A DNA stretch of 13,439 bases. Origin: Fidelibacterota bacterium. Its GTDB lineage: Bacteria; Fidelibacterota; Marinisomatia; SCGC-AAA003-L08; D37C17. The notes under the pieces were generated by a model, which worked only from the letters and a program-made list of their open reading frames with translations, made no database searches and had not been told where the DNA came from. Each line of letters begins with the position of its first letter. The first letter of the stretch is position 1. This document shows, piece by piece, positions 1-7,876 of this stretch. The stretch covers positions 1-13,439 of the forward strand of contig JABHHG010000115.1 of NCBI GenBank assembly GCA_018671635.1, in the 5' to 3' direction. A program made the position numbers and the translations under genes.

Positions 1-129
1 AGGAGGCTCATGATAAGATGGGTTGAGGTCATGGTCAAAATTATTGGTTTATATAGATGCAAATCAAGGAGGAATGCGCAAAACCCTTGTAAATTATCCG
101 CCTGTTCGAAAGCTGAATTAGGGAACATC

Positions 130-1143
130 ATGCGTAAAAAAATTATACTTATCACAGGGGCCAATGGCGAAATTGGTCACGGACTTATTAATGCACTCCA
201 CGCCAAAGGCTTGGATAATATTTTGGCATTAGACTTACATCCCATTTCTGAAGAGATTGAAAATAAAATTTTAAAGGGGGTGATGGGCAATATTTTAGAT
301 AAAAATCTATTGGAGCAAATCAATAGTGAATATGAAATATCTGCCATTTACCATTTAGCTGCATTATTGAGTACGCGGGCAGAATTTTCACCGCAAATGG
401 CCCATGAAGTGAATGTTACGGGAACCTTAAATTTATTGACATTGGCAGTTGATCAAGCCAAAAGTCAGGATGAAACGGTGAAGTTTTTCTTTCCTAGTTC
501 AATTGCGGTTTATGGTATGGGACAACGTAAAGATGCCGTTGGCGCAATTAATGAAAATGAATATTGCCAACCAGAATCCATGTATGGATGTAATAAGCTA
601 TACTGTGAAAATTTAGGAATTTATCATGCCAATTATTATCATCGTCTGGCTGATGATTTTAAACCCGGTCATATAGATTTTAGATCCATTCGTTTCCCTG
701 GAATCATTAGTGTCAAGACGGTACCTACTGGGGGCACCAGTGATTTTTTACCCGAAATGATTCATGCTGCCGCACAAAATATCCAATATAATTGTTTCGT
801 TCAAAATGACACCCGAATGCCATTTATGGTCATGCCCGATGCAGTACTGGCCATCCTCAATTTAATGAATTCCGATAAATCTCGACTCTCTCAACATGTG
901 TATAATATTGCTTCATTTAATCCAAGTGCGGGTGAGTTCGCAGAGAAAGTGAAGGGTTACTTTCCCCATGCTGAGATTGGTAATTCAGTAAATGGTAAAC
1001 GTCAAGGTATCGTAGATAGTTGGCCCGCCAATGTTGATGATTCAGCAGCACGTTCGGATTGGAATTGGTCGCCCAAATTTGATTTAAATTCAGCATTCGA
1101 AGATTATTTAATTCCACAAATAACCAAAAGATACGAGAAATAA
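130..1143 (+). CDS. tdh: L-threonine 3-dehydrogenase, SDR (epimerase-like) type
   Basis: NAD-dependent oxidation of L-threonine to 2-amino-3-oxobutyrate in the cytoplasm, the first step of threonine breakdown to glycine. Taking the ATG at 130 gives 337 residues. The protein starts with a Rossmann strand and an NAD-binding GxxGxxG motif (GANGEIG, residues 10-16). The extended-SDR catalytic set is visible: SS at 123-124 and Y152-x3-K156 (YGCNK). Near the C-terminus the segment SWPANVDDSAARSDWNW, around residues 297-313, matches the signature of SDR-type threonine dehydrogenases, unlike the zinc MDR-type Tdh of E. coli. An in-frame ATG at 10 would add 40 residues ahead of the Rossmann strand. 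I rejected it because those residues look non-coding and AGGGA at 120-124 is a suitable ribosome site for the ATG at 130. Its stop codon abuts the kbl start, which strongly supports the assignment. Confidence 0.93.
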   Translation: MRKKIILITGANGEIGHGLINALHAKGLDNILALDLHPISEEIENKILKGVMGNILDKNLLEQINSEYEISAIYHLAALLSTRAEFSPQMAHEVNVTGTLNLLTLAVDQAKSQDETVKFFFPSSIAVYGMGQRKDAVGAINENEYCQPESMYGCNKLYCENLGIYHANYYHRLADDFKPGHIDFRSIRFPGIISVKTVPTGGTSDFLPEMIHAAAQNIQYNCFVQNDTRMPFMVMPDAVLAILNLMNSDKSRLSQHVYNIASFNPSAGEFAEKVKGYFPHAEIGNSVNGKRQGIVDSWPANVDDSAARSDWNWSPKFDLNSAFEDYLIPQITKRYEK

Positions 1144-2325
1144 ATGGATACAATTACTCAACGATTAGCCACAGAATTAGCAGAAATTAAATCTGCGGGA
1201 CTCTATAAAGATGAGCGGATAATTGATTCTCAACAGTCTGCAGAAATCGCCGTTAATAATGAGAATGTTTTGAATTTTTGTGCCAATAATTATTTGGGTT
1301 TATCCAATGATGGGCGATTGATTAAAGCGGCACAAGATGGATTAAAAGAGTGGGGATTCGGCCTCAGCTCTGTGCGCTTTATTTGCGGTACACAGTCCAT
1401 TCACAAAATATTGGAGGAGAAGTTATCCACATTTCTTCAGATGGATGATACCATATTATATACCTCCTGTTTTGATGCTAATGGTGGATTATTTGAAACT
1501 ATACTTGGGCCAGAAGATACCATTATTTCAGATGCGTTAAATCATGCATCTATTATTGATGGAGTACGATTATGCAAAGCCCAACGGCATCGATATTCTA
1601 ATTCTAATATGGGGCAGTTAGAGAAAATCCTTCAAAGCACGCAAGATGCCCGAACTCGCCTCATTACCACTGATGGTATATTCTCAATGGATGGATTTGT
1701 AGCAAAATTAGAACAAATTTGTGCCCTTGCTGAAAAGTATAATGCATTGGTTCATGTAGATGATTCTCATGCTACCGGATTTTTTGGACCCACGGGTCGT
1801 GGCTCAATTGAGCATTGTGATGTAATGGGAAGAATTGATATTGTTACCTCAACATTAGGTAAAGCTCTTGGCGGTGCTTCTGGTGGATTTACTTCGGGAC
1901 GGCAAGAAATTATTGATATGTTACGTCAGCGATCTCGCCCCTATTTATTTAGCAATACGGTGGCGCCGGCTATTGTAACTGCATCTATTACCGTGCTTGA
2001 CATTATTTCACAAACTACTGAGCTACGTGATAAAGTTGAAGAAAATACCGCCTATTTTAGATCAGAAATGACAGGCGCTGGATTTGAGATAAAAGAAGGG
2101 GTTCATCCAATCGTACCCATTATGTTGAAAGATGCAAAATTATCTCAAGATATTGCACGTGATATGTTGGCAGAAGGTATTTATGTCATCGGTTTTTTCT
2201 TCCCCGTGGTACCCAAAGGGGAGGCTCGAATTAGAGTCCAAATTAGTGCGGGTCATTCTCGTGAACAGTTAGACCAAGCTATTCAAGCATTTGTTAAAGT
2301 GGGGAAGAAACACAAGGTAATTTGA
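1144..2325 (+). CDS. kbl: 2-amino-3-ketobutyrate CoA ligase (glycine C-acetyltransferase)
   Basis: PLP-dependent enzyme of the alpha-oxoamine synthase family that cleaves 2-amino-3-oxobutyrate with CoA to glycine and acetyl-CoA. It has 393 residues, close to E. coli Kbl (398). Visible family features are CANNYLGL near the N-terminus, VDDSHATGF (D206 and H209 contact the PLP ring) and STLGKALGGASGG, in which K240 is the Schiff-base lysine. The ATG follows the TAA of the dehydrogenase gene with no intervening base, so the two are almost certainly co-translated. Its unstable substrate is made by the upstream enzyme, which argues for Kbl rather than the related KAS or BioF enzymes. No terminator is visible after the stop. 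Confidence 0.95.
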   Translation: MDTITQRLATELAEIKSAGLYKDERIIDSQQSAEIAVNNENVLNFCANNYLGLSNDGRLIKAAQDGLKEWGFGLSSVRFICGTQSIHKILEEKLSTFLQMDDTILYTSCFDANGGLFETILGPEDTIISDALNHASIIDGVRLCKAQRHRYSNSNMGQLEKILQSTQDARTRLITTDGIFSMDGFVAKLEQICALAEKYNALVHVDDSHATGFFGPTGRGSIEHCDVMGRIDIVTSTLGKALGGASGGFTSGRQEIIDMLRQRSRPYLFSNTVAPAIVTASITVLDIISQTTELRDKVEENTAYFRSEMTGAGFEIKEGVHPIVPIMLKDAKLSQDIARDMLAEGIYVIGFFFPVVPKGEARIRVQISAGHSREQLDQAIQAFVKVGKKHKVI

Positions 2326-2370
2326 AGTTAGAAATTAGACGGTTAGAGAAAACATAAAAAATCATATTTT

Positions 2371-2473
2371 GTCATACTGAACCCTTCAATACTTCAGGGC
2401 AGGCTCAAGTGAAGTATCTCCATTTAGTGTTTAAGACAAACTATTGATATTTTTCGATAAACCTCAGAATGAT
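2371..2473. repeat. Degenerate inverted-repeat element in the convergent spacer
   Basis: TCATACTGA at 2372-2380 is inverted as TCAGAATGA at 2464-2472, matching 8 of 9 bases. Inside is a perfect 8-bp hairpin stem, ATACTTCA at 2389-2396 with TGAAGTAT at 2410-2417 and a 13-nt loop. An alternative small stem pairs CCCT at 2382-2385 with AGGG at 2396-2399. The layout resembles the dispersed GTCATTCTGA...TCAGAATGAC palindromic repeats common between genes in many bacterial genomes. It lies in the 248-nt spacer between convergent genes (2326-2573), where no coding potential was seen. Family identity is inferred from resemblance; only one copy is in the window. Confidence 0.5.
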
Positions 2474-2482
2474 ATGCTTTTA

Positions 2483-2502
2483 GGCGTGGGGACCACCACG
2501 CC
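2483..2502. repeat. GC-rich hairpin in the convergent spacer
   Basis: GGCGTGG at 2483-2489 pairs perfectly with CCACGCC at 2496-2502 across a 6-nt loop. No T-run follows on either strand, so it is not a typical rho-independent terminator. It sits just beyond the inverted-repeat element and may be part of the same repetitive patch. Confidence 0.45.
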
Positions 2503-2513
2503 CCAACAAATAC

Positions 2514-2534
2514 TAAAACCTGAAACCTAAAACC
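2514..2534. repeat. Three tandem heptamers TAAAACC / TGAAACC / TAAAACC
   Basis: Three consecutive 7-bp units differ at one base in the middle copy; on the - strand they read as GGTTTTA-like units. They lie in the spacer between the convergent kbl and barrel genes. Function unknown. Confidence 0.6.
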
Positions 2535-2573
2535 TTCTTAGTGTTCTTTGTGAGCTAAGTGTTTGGTTCTTCA

Positions 2574-3434
2574 CTAAAATCTTTTACGAAACGTAACACC
2601 ATTAACAAAGCCCGCAGATATTAAATTTCGACTGGCAAGGTCAATGGTCCAGTTTTTCAAATTGAATTGAAATCCAAAAGCAAGACTGCTGAGTTCAAAA
2701 CCATTATTATATAATCCACTATCGCTGAATCGAAGTATCAATCCATCACGGGGATAAAACTCCATCCCAGTAATGAGAGTAGAACCATCAATATTTTCTT
2801 CCATCACTATATCTGAAAAAATGAGTGCGGGAAGATGTTTGGGCTTCATGAATCCTGAAAATTGAAATTGATACGGAATTTCTTCAGTAGCATCCTCATA
2901 ATGGTCAATTTGGAAGCCTAAATTTCTGAGGGTAAGTCCAAATCCAATTTGTTTTTCTGTGATTTCAGTTCGAACACCAGCGGAGAACAATAATGATTGA
3001 GCCATACTTTTTTCAATTATACTCAATGTGTATGAAAGTGAGGCTCCACCCGAAATTATTTGAAATAGATTCCCTTTTAGCCCCCCATTAATCATGAGAT
3101 CATTGGCATAAAAAATTTCATTGGTAATGCCATCTTTTAAGGTTCCAAAATTTAAATTTGAAATGGATGTAAAATATATAATTTCATTTTTGGGATAAAT
3201 CATGTGGAGTGATAATAATGAAATTCCAGTGGGCAATAATTGCGTATGGAAATTTAGACCTTTTTCCGTAGCAACAATACTTGCGGGATTCAATGAAATT
3301 TGCTCTGATTTAATGGCACTTCCACCTCCAGAAAAAGATAAGTCTCTACTGGTGATGGGCATGGAATTAAGGGGGTATTGTGATTGCATCCAACATATAG
3401 AAATCATGCAACAAGCCAGAATTAATTTACACAT
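2574..3434 (-). CDS. PorV/PorQ-like outer-membrane beta-barrel protein
   Basis: 286 residues. A hydrophobic N-terminal stretch of about 18 residues, with three cysteines, looks like a signal peptide. After it come a glycine/serine-rich segment and an NPASI motif at about residues 50-54, then alternating polar/hydrophobic strands typical of a beta-barrel. Phrases such as TLRNLGFQ resemble the PorV/PorQ (UPF0164-type) family. The protein ends in a terminal phenylalanine, the usual outer-membrane insertion signal. The expected location is the outer membrane. In Bacteroidota, relatives take part in type IX secretion, but no other component of that system is in the window, so the exact role is unknown. 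Its ATG at 3432-3434 lies inside the end of the upstream metallopeptidase gene (8-bp overlap), which suggests translational coupling. Confidence 0.68.
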   Translation of the reverse strand: MCKLILACCMISICWMQSQYPLNSMPITSRDLSFSGGGSAIKSEQISLNPASIVATEKGLNFHTQLLPTGISLLSLHMIYPKNEIIYFTSISNLNFGTLKDGITNEIFYANDLMINGGLKGNLFQIISGGASLSYTLSIIEKSMAQSLLFSAGVRTEITEKQIGFGLTLRNLGFQIDHYEDATEEIPYQFQFSGFMKPKHLPALIFSDIVMEENIDGSTLITGMEFYPRDGLILRFSDSGLYNNGFELSSLAFGFQFNLKNWTIDLASRNLISAGFVNGVTFRKRF

Positions 3435-4344
3435 TTTCGTCGCCCTGCTCCCAGTCCACTTGTTCTAATAATTCTTCTGTTTCCCATGCATCAAGAATAC
3501 GTTTATTGCGTCGTCGCTTGTATAAAAATCCACCCACCAGAATGAATGGTAGAATGACGAAAATAGACTTTGATGCGTTGGCCAAGAACATCCAATTGTA
3601 ATTATCTTCCATAAAAATTTCCATAAAAATTTGCACATCAATTCGCTCATCACCGGTGATTTTTTCGATGGCATCCCAGAATGTTTGATTATTTTGCATC
3701 GTTTCAATAATGGATGTATGAATTTTTTCCCCGTAGAAATATTCCATAGCATATACCATGGCGGCAGATTGTGCATAGGCCAATGTGGCATTAGATTTCC
3801 GCACACGGTTGAAACCTTCTAAATCATTGAAGTAAAATAATTGATTTTTCCATTTGGCTTTTGAAATCTCTAACCGATGCCTCATCGAAAATTCATCAGC
3901 CTGTCGCATGGCCATTCCCTCTTTATACCAAGATGGAATACTATAAGATTGCTTTACGCGATTCAAATATATATGATTCAATTCATGACTTATTACTTTT
4001 AATAAACGTGAAAAGGTAATGCCTGAAACATGGGGTGCTTGAATTATTATGCGATCTGGATTTCGCTTGGCCACTGCAATTCCCCATTCGGGAACGGGGC
4101 CTTTGGCTTGGCGGTAAAAATCTTTCTCACTATATGTGATGTACAAAGAAAATGGACGAATGATTACGGCACCCCAATCGTCCACCATTGCTTGGGTATC
4201 GCTCATAATTTTTTCATGGATAGCATCAATTCTATCAATAGTACCACCATATATTTCAATATTACATGGCCCCCAAATCGTATTGATTTCTTCTGCCCAT
4301 ATTGGAGAAAATATCAGTAATAATATGAATAATTTATTCATCAT
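3427..4344 (-). CDS. Membrane-anchored peptidase MA-like metallopeptidase
   Basis: 305 residues. The N-terminal hydrophobic stretch (about residues 4-17) ends in a plausible signal peptidase site near WAEE. The central domain carries the gluzincin zinc site H120-E-L-N-H124 and a likely third ligand, E142, in WYKEGMA, the arrangement of the peptidase MA family. A transmembrane helix at about 260-276 is followed by a basic patch (KRRRNKR) and an acidic tail, so the catalytic domain should face the periplasm and the tail the cytoplasm. The substrate is unknown. Starting at the first of two ATGs gives an ATGA overlap with the priA stop, and the 3' end overlaps the barrel gene by 8 bp, so all three genes are probably one transcriptional unit. 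Confidence 0.75.
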   Translation of the reverse strand: MMNKLFILLLIFSPIWAEEINTIWGPCNIEIYGGTIDRIDAIHEKIMSDTQAMVDDWGAVIIRPFSLYITYSEKDFYRQAKGPVPEWGIAVAKRNPDRIIIQAPHVSGITFSRLLKVISHELNHIYLNRVKQSYSIPSWYKEGMAMRQADEFSMRHRLEISKAKWKNQLFYFNDLEGFNRVRKSNATLAYAQSAAMVYAMEYFYGEKIHTSIIETMQNNQTFWDAIEKITGDERIDVQIFMEIFMEDNYNWMFLANASKSIFVILPFILVGGFLYKRRRNKRILDAWETEELLEQVDWEQGDENV

Positions 4345-6560
4345 AACATTGATACCGGATCCATGTCTATTTGAACCCGAACGCCTTTAAATTCTCTTTC
4401 GAAAATATTTACCCCTAATTTTTTATGGATAAATGTATGAATACCGGATGCAGAATTCTGTGTTGATTTAATAATCATATGATAGCGCCAGTGTTCCCGA
4501 ATTTTTTCAATGGGGGCAGGGGTAGGTCCCAAAACATCATAAATTTTATTATCTGATTTTAATTTAGCCCCAACTTGTGATGCGACACTGAGAACATTAT
4601 GCTGATTTTTTCCCGAAATAAGAATTCGAGCCAATCGAGAAAATGGAGGGTATTTCAATTCTTGGCGTTGAGAGAGGGCAATATTATAAAATTTCTTAAT
4701 ATCTAATTGTGCTGCCACTTGAATAAAGGGGTCTTCAGGATTCCACGTTTGGATGATAGCTTCACCGGGTTTAGCATGACGGCCTGATCGACCACAGACT
4801 TGATACAAAAGTTGAAAGGTTCGTTCTCCTGCTCGAAAGTCAGGAAGGAATAATCCAGAATCAGCATTAATTACCCCCACCAATGTTACATCGGGGAAAT
4901 CTAAGCCTTTGGCAATCATTTGAGTACCCAATAAAATATCGGCTTCACCATCTTCAAATTGTTTTAATAATTTTTGATGCGCACCACGAGTTTGTACCGT
5001 ATCTACATCCATCCGAATAATTCGTGCCTTTGGGAATTGTTTTTGGACCACATCTTCAACTTTTTGAGTTCCAGATCCTTTTAATTCAACATTTTCACTT
5101 TTACATTCGGCGCAATTACTAACAGCATCCATCTCAAATTTACAATAATGGCAAACCAACTTATGATGGGTACGATGATAGGTTAAACTCACGGCACAAT
5201 GTTTACAAGAAGTTATACATCCACAATCATCACATTGCTGAATGAGTGAAAATCCCCGTCGATTTTGCAGTAAAATTATCTGTTCATTCTTGGTTAATCT
5301 TTTTTGAATGGCTTCACATAGTGCATCACTGAGCATGGCTATCTCTTCGCCAAAAATAGCAGAGGCTTTCATATCTACTAATTTAACGGTGGGGTAAAGG
5401 GCATCACCAAAACGTTGTGAAAGATTGAGTAAATGGAGCTTATTGTTTAGGGTGTTAAAATAGGATTCTAAACTGGGCGTGGCACTGGTAAGCAATACGG
5501 TGGCATTGGCATGGCGACCTCGAATGAGGGCAACATCTCGGGCATGATAGCGAGGTGCAGGCGCCTCTTGTTTATATGTGGCCTCTTGCTCTTCATCAAC
5601 AATAATGAGTCCAAGATTATCTAATGGTGCAAATAGAGCAGAACGTGCCCCAACAACTACAGAGTACGCACCTATTTTTAATTGTTGCCATGTCCACCCT
5701 TTTTCGGCTTTCGTCATTTTACTATGCCATAGTGCAACACGTGCCCCAAAGGCTCGGCGAAATCGTTTTGCCACTTGTGGGGTAAGGCTAATTTCGGGTA
5801 CCAATACTAACACCGAACGACCTTGCGATACGGCATCTTGTGCCAACTTTAAATAGACTTCCGTTTTGCCACTCCCCGTAACGCCATGTAATAAATAGGG
5901 TTTAAATTTTTCTGTTTTTAGTGATTTTTGGATGGGTTCATATACAGCTTGTTGAGCTTTTGATAGTTCAATTTCCATGGGTGAGCCTGGCGCCATAATA
6001 TCAAATGGATCATAAATTTTTGCTTGATCAATGGTGGATACCCACTTATTTTTTTCTAATGCGTTACAAATCGGATGAGGTGAGGTTATTATATTAGATA
6101 AGGATGCCACTTGAATTGGTTCTTCAACTTGTGAGAGCGCTTTCAAAAATTCAAATTGAGCGGGCGCATTTTTGGTCCAGGTTTGTAATACCTCATGACC
6201 CTCAGTGGTAATGGATACATATTTTACTAATTTAGGTGAGTATGGACTCATAAAGCTATGGGGGATTGCCGCCTTCAATACTTGTCCCAATGGGGTAATA
6301 TAATATTTAGACATCCATTCTAAAGTTTGCCATAACTCTTTGGGTAGGTTTAGTTCAGCTTCATGGATGCCAGAAATATCTTTTATTTTTCCTGAGTATG
6401 ATGCGGATTTTTCAACGGCTACTACATAGCCAGTCAATTTTCGTTTACCCATGGTGGTATGCACACAGGTGCCTTTAGTAATTTGTTTTTGGAATTCTAC
6501 CGGCACAGAATAGGTGAAGGTCTGAAAACTTGAAATGGGAAATGTAACGCGCGCGAACAT
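4341..6560 (-). CDS. priA: Primosomal protein N' (replication restart helicase PriA)
   Basis: Superfamily 2 3'-to-5' helicase that recognises stalled forks and reloads the replisome. With the ATG at 6558-6560 it has 739 residues (E. coli 732). The N-terminal 3'-end-binding domain starts MFARVTFPI. The helicase core shows Walker A GVTGSGKT (226-233), DEEQ (322-325), QNRRGF, and a C-terminal lobe with GTQMIAKGLDFPDV and QVCGRSGR. Eight zinc-binding cysteines (443, 446, 452, 455, 470, 473, 483, 486) keep exactly the spacing of the E. coli protein; an extra cysteine is at 448. A TTG six codons upstream is possible, but neither start has a good ribosome site and the ATG fits PriA N-termini better. 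The stop overlaps the start of the metallopeptidase gene by 4 bp. Confidence 0.96.
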   Translation of the reverse strand: MFARVTFPISSFQTFTYSVPVEFQKQITKGTCVHTTMGKRKLTGYVVAVEKSASYSGKIKDISGIHEAELNLPKELWQTLEWMSKYYITPLGQVLKAAIPHSFMSPYSPKLVKYVSITTEGHEVLQTWTKNAPAQFEFLKALSQVEEPIQVASLSNIITSPHPICNALEKNKWVSTIDQAKIYDPFDIMAPGSPMEIELSKAQQAVYEPIQKSLKTEKFKPYLLHGVTGSGKTEVYLKLAQDAVSQGRSVLVLVPEISLTPQVAKRFRRAFGARVALWHSKMTKAEKGWTWQQLKIGAYSVVVGARSALFAPLDNLGLIIVDEEQEATYKQEAPAPRYHARDVALIRGRHANATVLLTSATPSLESYFNTLNNKLHLLNLSQRFGDALYPTVKLVDMKASAIFGEEIAMLSDALCEAIQKRLTKNEQIILLQNRRGFSLIQQCDDCGCITSCKHCAVSLTYHRTHHKLVCHYCKFEMDAVSNCAECKSENVELKGSGTQKVEDVVQKQFPKARIIRMDVDTVQTRGAHQKLLKQFEDGEADILLGTQMIAKGLDFPDVTLVGVINADSGLFLPDFRAGERTFQLLYQVCGRSGRHAKPGEAIIQTWNPEDPFIQVAAQLDIKKFYNIALSQRQELKYPPFSRLARILISGKNQHNVLSVASQVGAKLKSDNKIYDVLGPTPAPIEKIREHWRYHMIIKSTQNSASGIHTFIHKKLGVNIFEREFKGVRVQIDMDPVSML

Positions 6561-6674
6561 AGGGAAATTTAGGGGCAATTGATAATGGTAAATTATAAAT
6601 TGTTAATGATGTTTGTGGGGTTTACCACGGGGTCACAGAAACACTAAATCATATTAATTTAGGTAGTCGAGTAC

Positions 6675-7330
6675 TTAAACCCCTACCGCAATCAATAACC
6701 CACCTATAATAACAAGTATGTATCCAACCTTGGAAGTTCCTTCAAGTCTATCATAAATTTTTCAAAACTCTCAGCATCATTTGGTTCTGAATACAAATTT
6801 GAAAGTAATACACCTGCACCTAAAGCGATAAAAAATCCCCCAATACGACCTCGACTTTCTTTTGGCATATCAAATTCTGTCAATACTTTTGGTTGATATG
6901 TATCAATAGAACAATCTAATTGATCAGGAATTTTAAATTCGTTGTTAATGGAAACTAAGTTATCACAACCGATATACTTGGTTTTATTGAATTTATCTTT
7001 GACAATAGTTTTTCTATCAAGAACCCCCAAAAAGACTCCGTTCATCTCTTTTTCGAAAGTACCGGTAATATCCTGAACTATATAAACTAAAGATATATTT
7101 TCATTAATATGAGAATTGGGTGGGGTTATAACTATTGTGCCATCATCTAAGATTAGACTACTCACATCATCAATCGATATTAAACTATAGTTAACTGCGC
7201 TATCTTCTGCTGTATGATAATGAACATAACCATTTTCGTCAATACTTTCAAAAGTAATTTTAAATGCTTTCCCATTCGGGACAGAAACCCGCCCCTTACT
7301 AGAATATTTAATAATTTTCCATTCTGTATT
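6675..7330 (-). pseudogene. Decayed membrane-protein gene, start lost and C-terminus frameshifted
   Basis: The longest intact reading frame is 6704-7165, which would begin at a GTG without a ribosome site. The same frame stays open and protein-like upstream to a TAG at 7331-7333 (for example SSKGRVSVPNGKAFKI), but contains no ATG, GTG or TTG there. In frame, a hydrophobic segment (GGFFIALGAGVLLSNLY) is followed by a short tail ending at 6704. Reading one base earlier from the five-A run (T-run at 6758-6762 on the + strand) replaces that tail with IYDRLEGTSKVGY and then ILVIIGGLLIAVGV, a convincing second transmembrane helix ending at a TAA at 6675-6677. The simplest reading is a one-base deletion in a homopolymer plus loss of the 5' end. 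I do not recognise the family. A real GTG-started 153-residue protein is the alternative. Confidence 0.6.
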
Positions 7331-7347
7331 CTATACTTCTTTGCGGG

Positions 7348-7361
7348 AAATAAATTTATTT
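7348..7361. repeat. 14-bp perfect A/T palindrome
   Basis: AAATAAATTTATTT is its own reverse complement. It lies between the rplI terminator and the decayed gene, where an operator or promoter could sit. In such A+T-rich sequence it may be chance. Confidence 0.3.
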
Positions 7362-7369
7362 AGGGTAAT

Positions 7370-7396
7370 AAAAAAGCCCCTGAAAACAGAGGCTTT
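7370..7396 (-). terminator. Rho-independent terminator after rplI
   Basis: On the - strand a 9-bp stem (AAGCCTCTG pairing with CAGGGGCTT, one G-T wobble) closes a TTTT loop and runs directly into a T-rich tail at 7375-7370. It starts about 20 nt after the rplI stop and marks the end of the long ribosomal-protein gene series. Confidence 0.9.
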
Positions 7397-7417
7397 CAAA
7401 AGGATAGAAAAAAGTGA

Positions 7418-7864
7418 TTACGCTTTGGCGGCCACTTTAATCTTAATTCGGCCTGAAAAACCGCCACCCAGTTTAACCACCACATAGTGATTACCCACAG
7501 ATTTAATGGCTTCTTCCATTTCGATTTCTTTACGATCTACAGTATAGCCTTTTTCAGCAATGGCTTCTGCAATCATAATATTGGTAACCGACCCAAATAG
7601 TTTTTCATCTTCACCAGCTTTTAACTCAAACTTTAAGGTAAGTTTGTTTAAGCGTTCAGCCAATGCTTCAAGATTTGTACGTGTTCGTGCGTCTTTACGG
7701 TCTTGAGTTTCGATGTTCTTTTTAATAGCCTCAATATTGTTCTTAGTGGCCATAGTTGCCATTCCCTGAGGAATTAGATAATTACGTGCAAAACCAGGTT
7801 TAACCGTGATAATTTCCCCCGCTTTACCTAAAGTTTCTACATCTTGATTTAGAATAATTTGCAT
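7418..7864 (-). CDS. rplI: 50S ribosomal protein bL9
   Basis: 148 residues, the normal length for bL9. The N-terminal rRNA-binding domain is typical (MQIILNQDVETLGKAGEI, then GFARNYLIPQGMA), followed by the long charged connecting helix (about residues 42-75) and the C-terminal domain ending in a lysine/alanine-rich tail. It binds 23S rRNA near the L1 stalk and affects reading-frame maintenance. An AGGAG at 7874-7878, which overlaps the rpsR stop codon, serves as its ribosome site. It is the last gene before the terminator. Confidence 0.98.
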   Translation of the reverse strand: MQIILNQDVETLGKAGEIITVKPGFARNYLIPQGMATMATKNNIEAIKKNIETQDRKDARTRTNLEALAERLNKLTLKFELKAGEDEKLFGSVTNIMIAEAIAEKGYTVDRKEIEMEEAIKSVGNHYVVVKLGGGFSGRIKIKVAAKA

Positions 7865-7876
7865 TTTTCAAGTCTC

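Noticed and set aside
10..129. 40-residue N-terminal extension of the threonine dehydrogenase from the ATG at 10
   Set aside because: The Rossmann strand begins right after the ATG at 130, the extension has no family resemblance, and the ATG at 130 has its own AGGGA site.
2483..2505. GC-rich hairpin as a terminator for the convergent genes
   Set aside because: No T-run follows the stem on either strand.
3465..3806. 113-codon - strand ORF inside the metallopeptidase gene
   Set aside because: It lies in another frame of a gene with clear HELNH and transmembrane features, and has no domain of its own.
6561..6578. TTG start for priA six codons upstream
   Set aside because: No ribosome site, and the internal ATG matches usual PriA N-termini.
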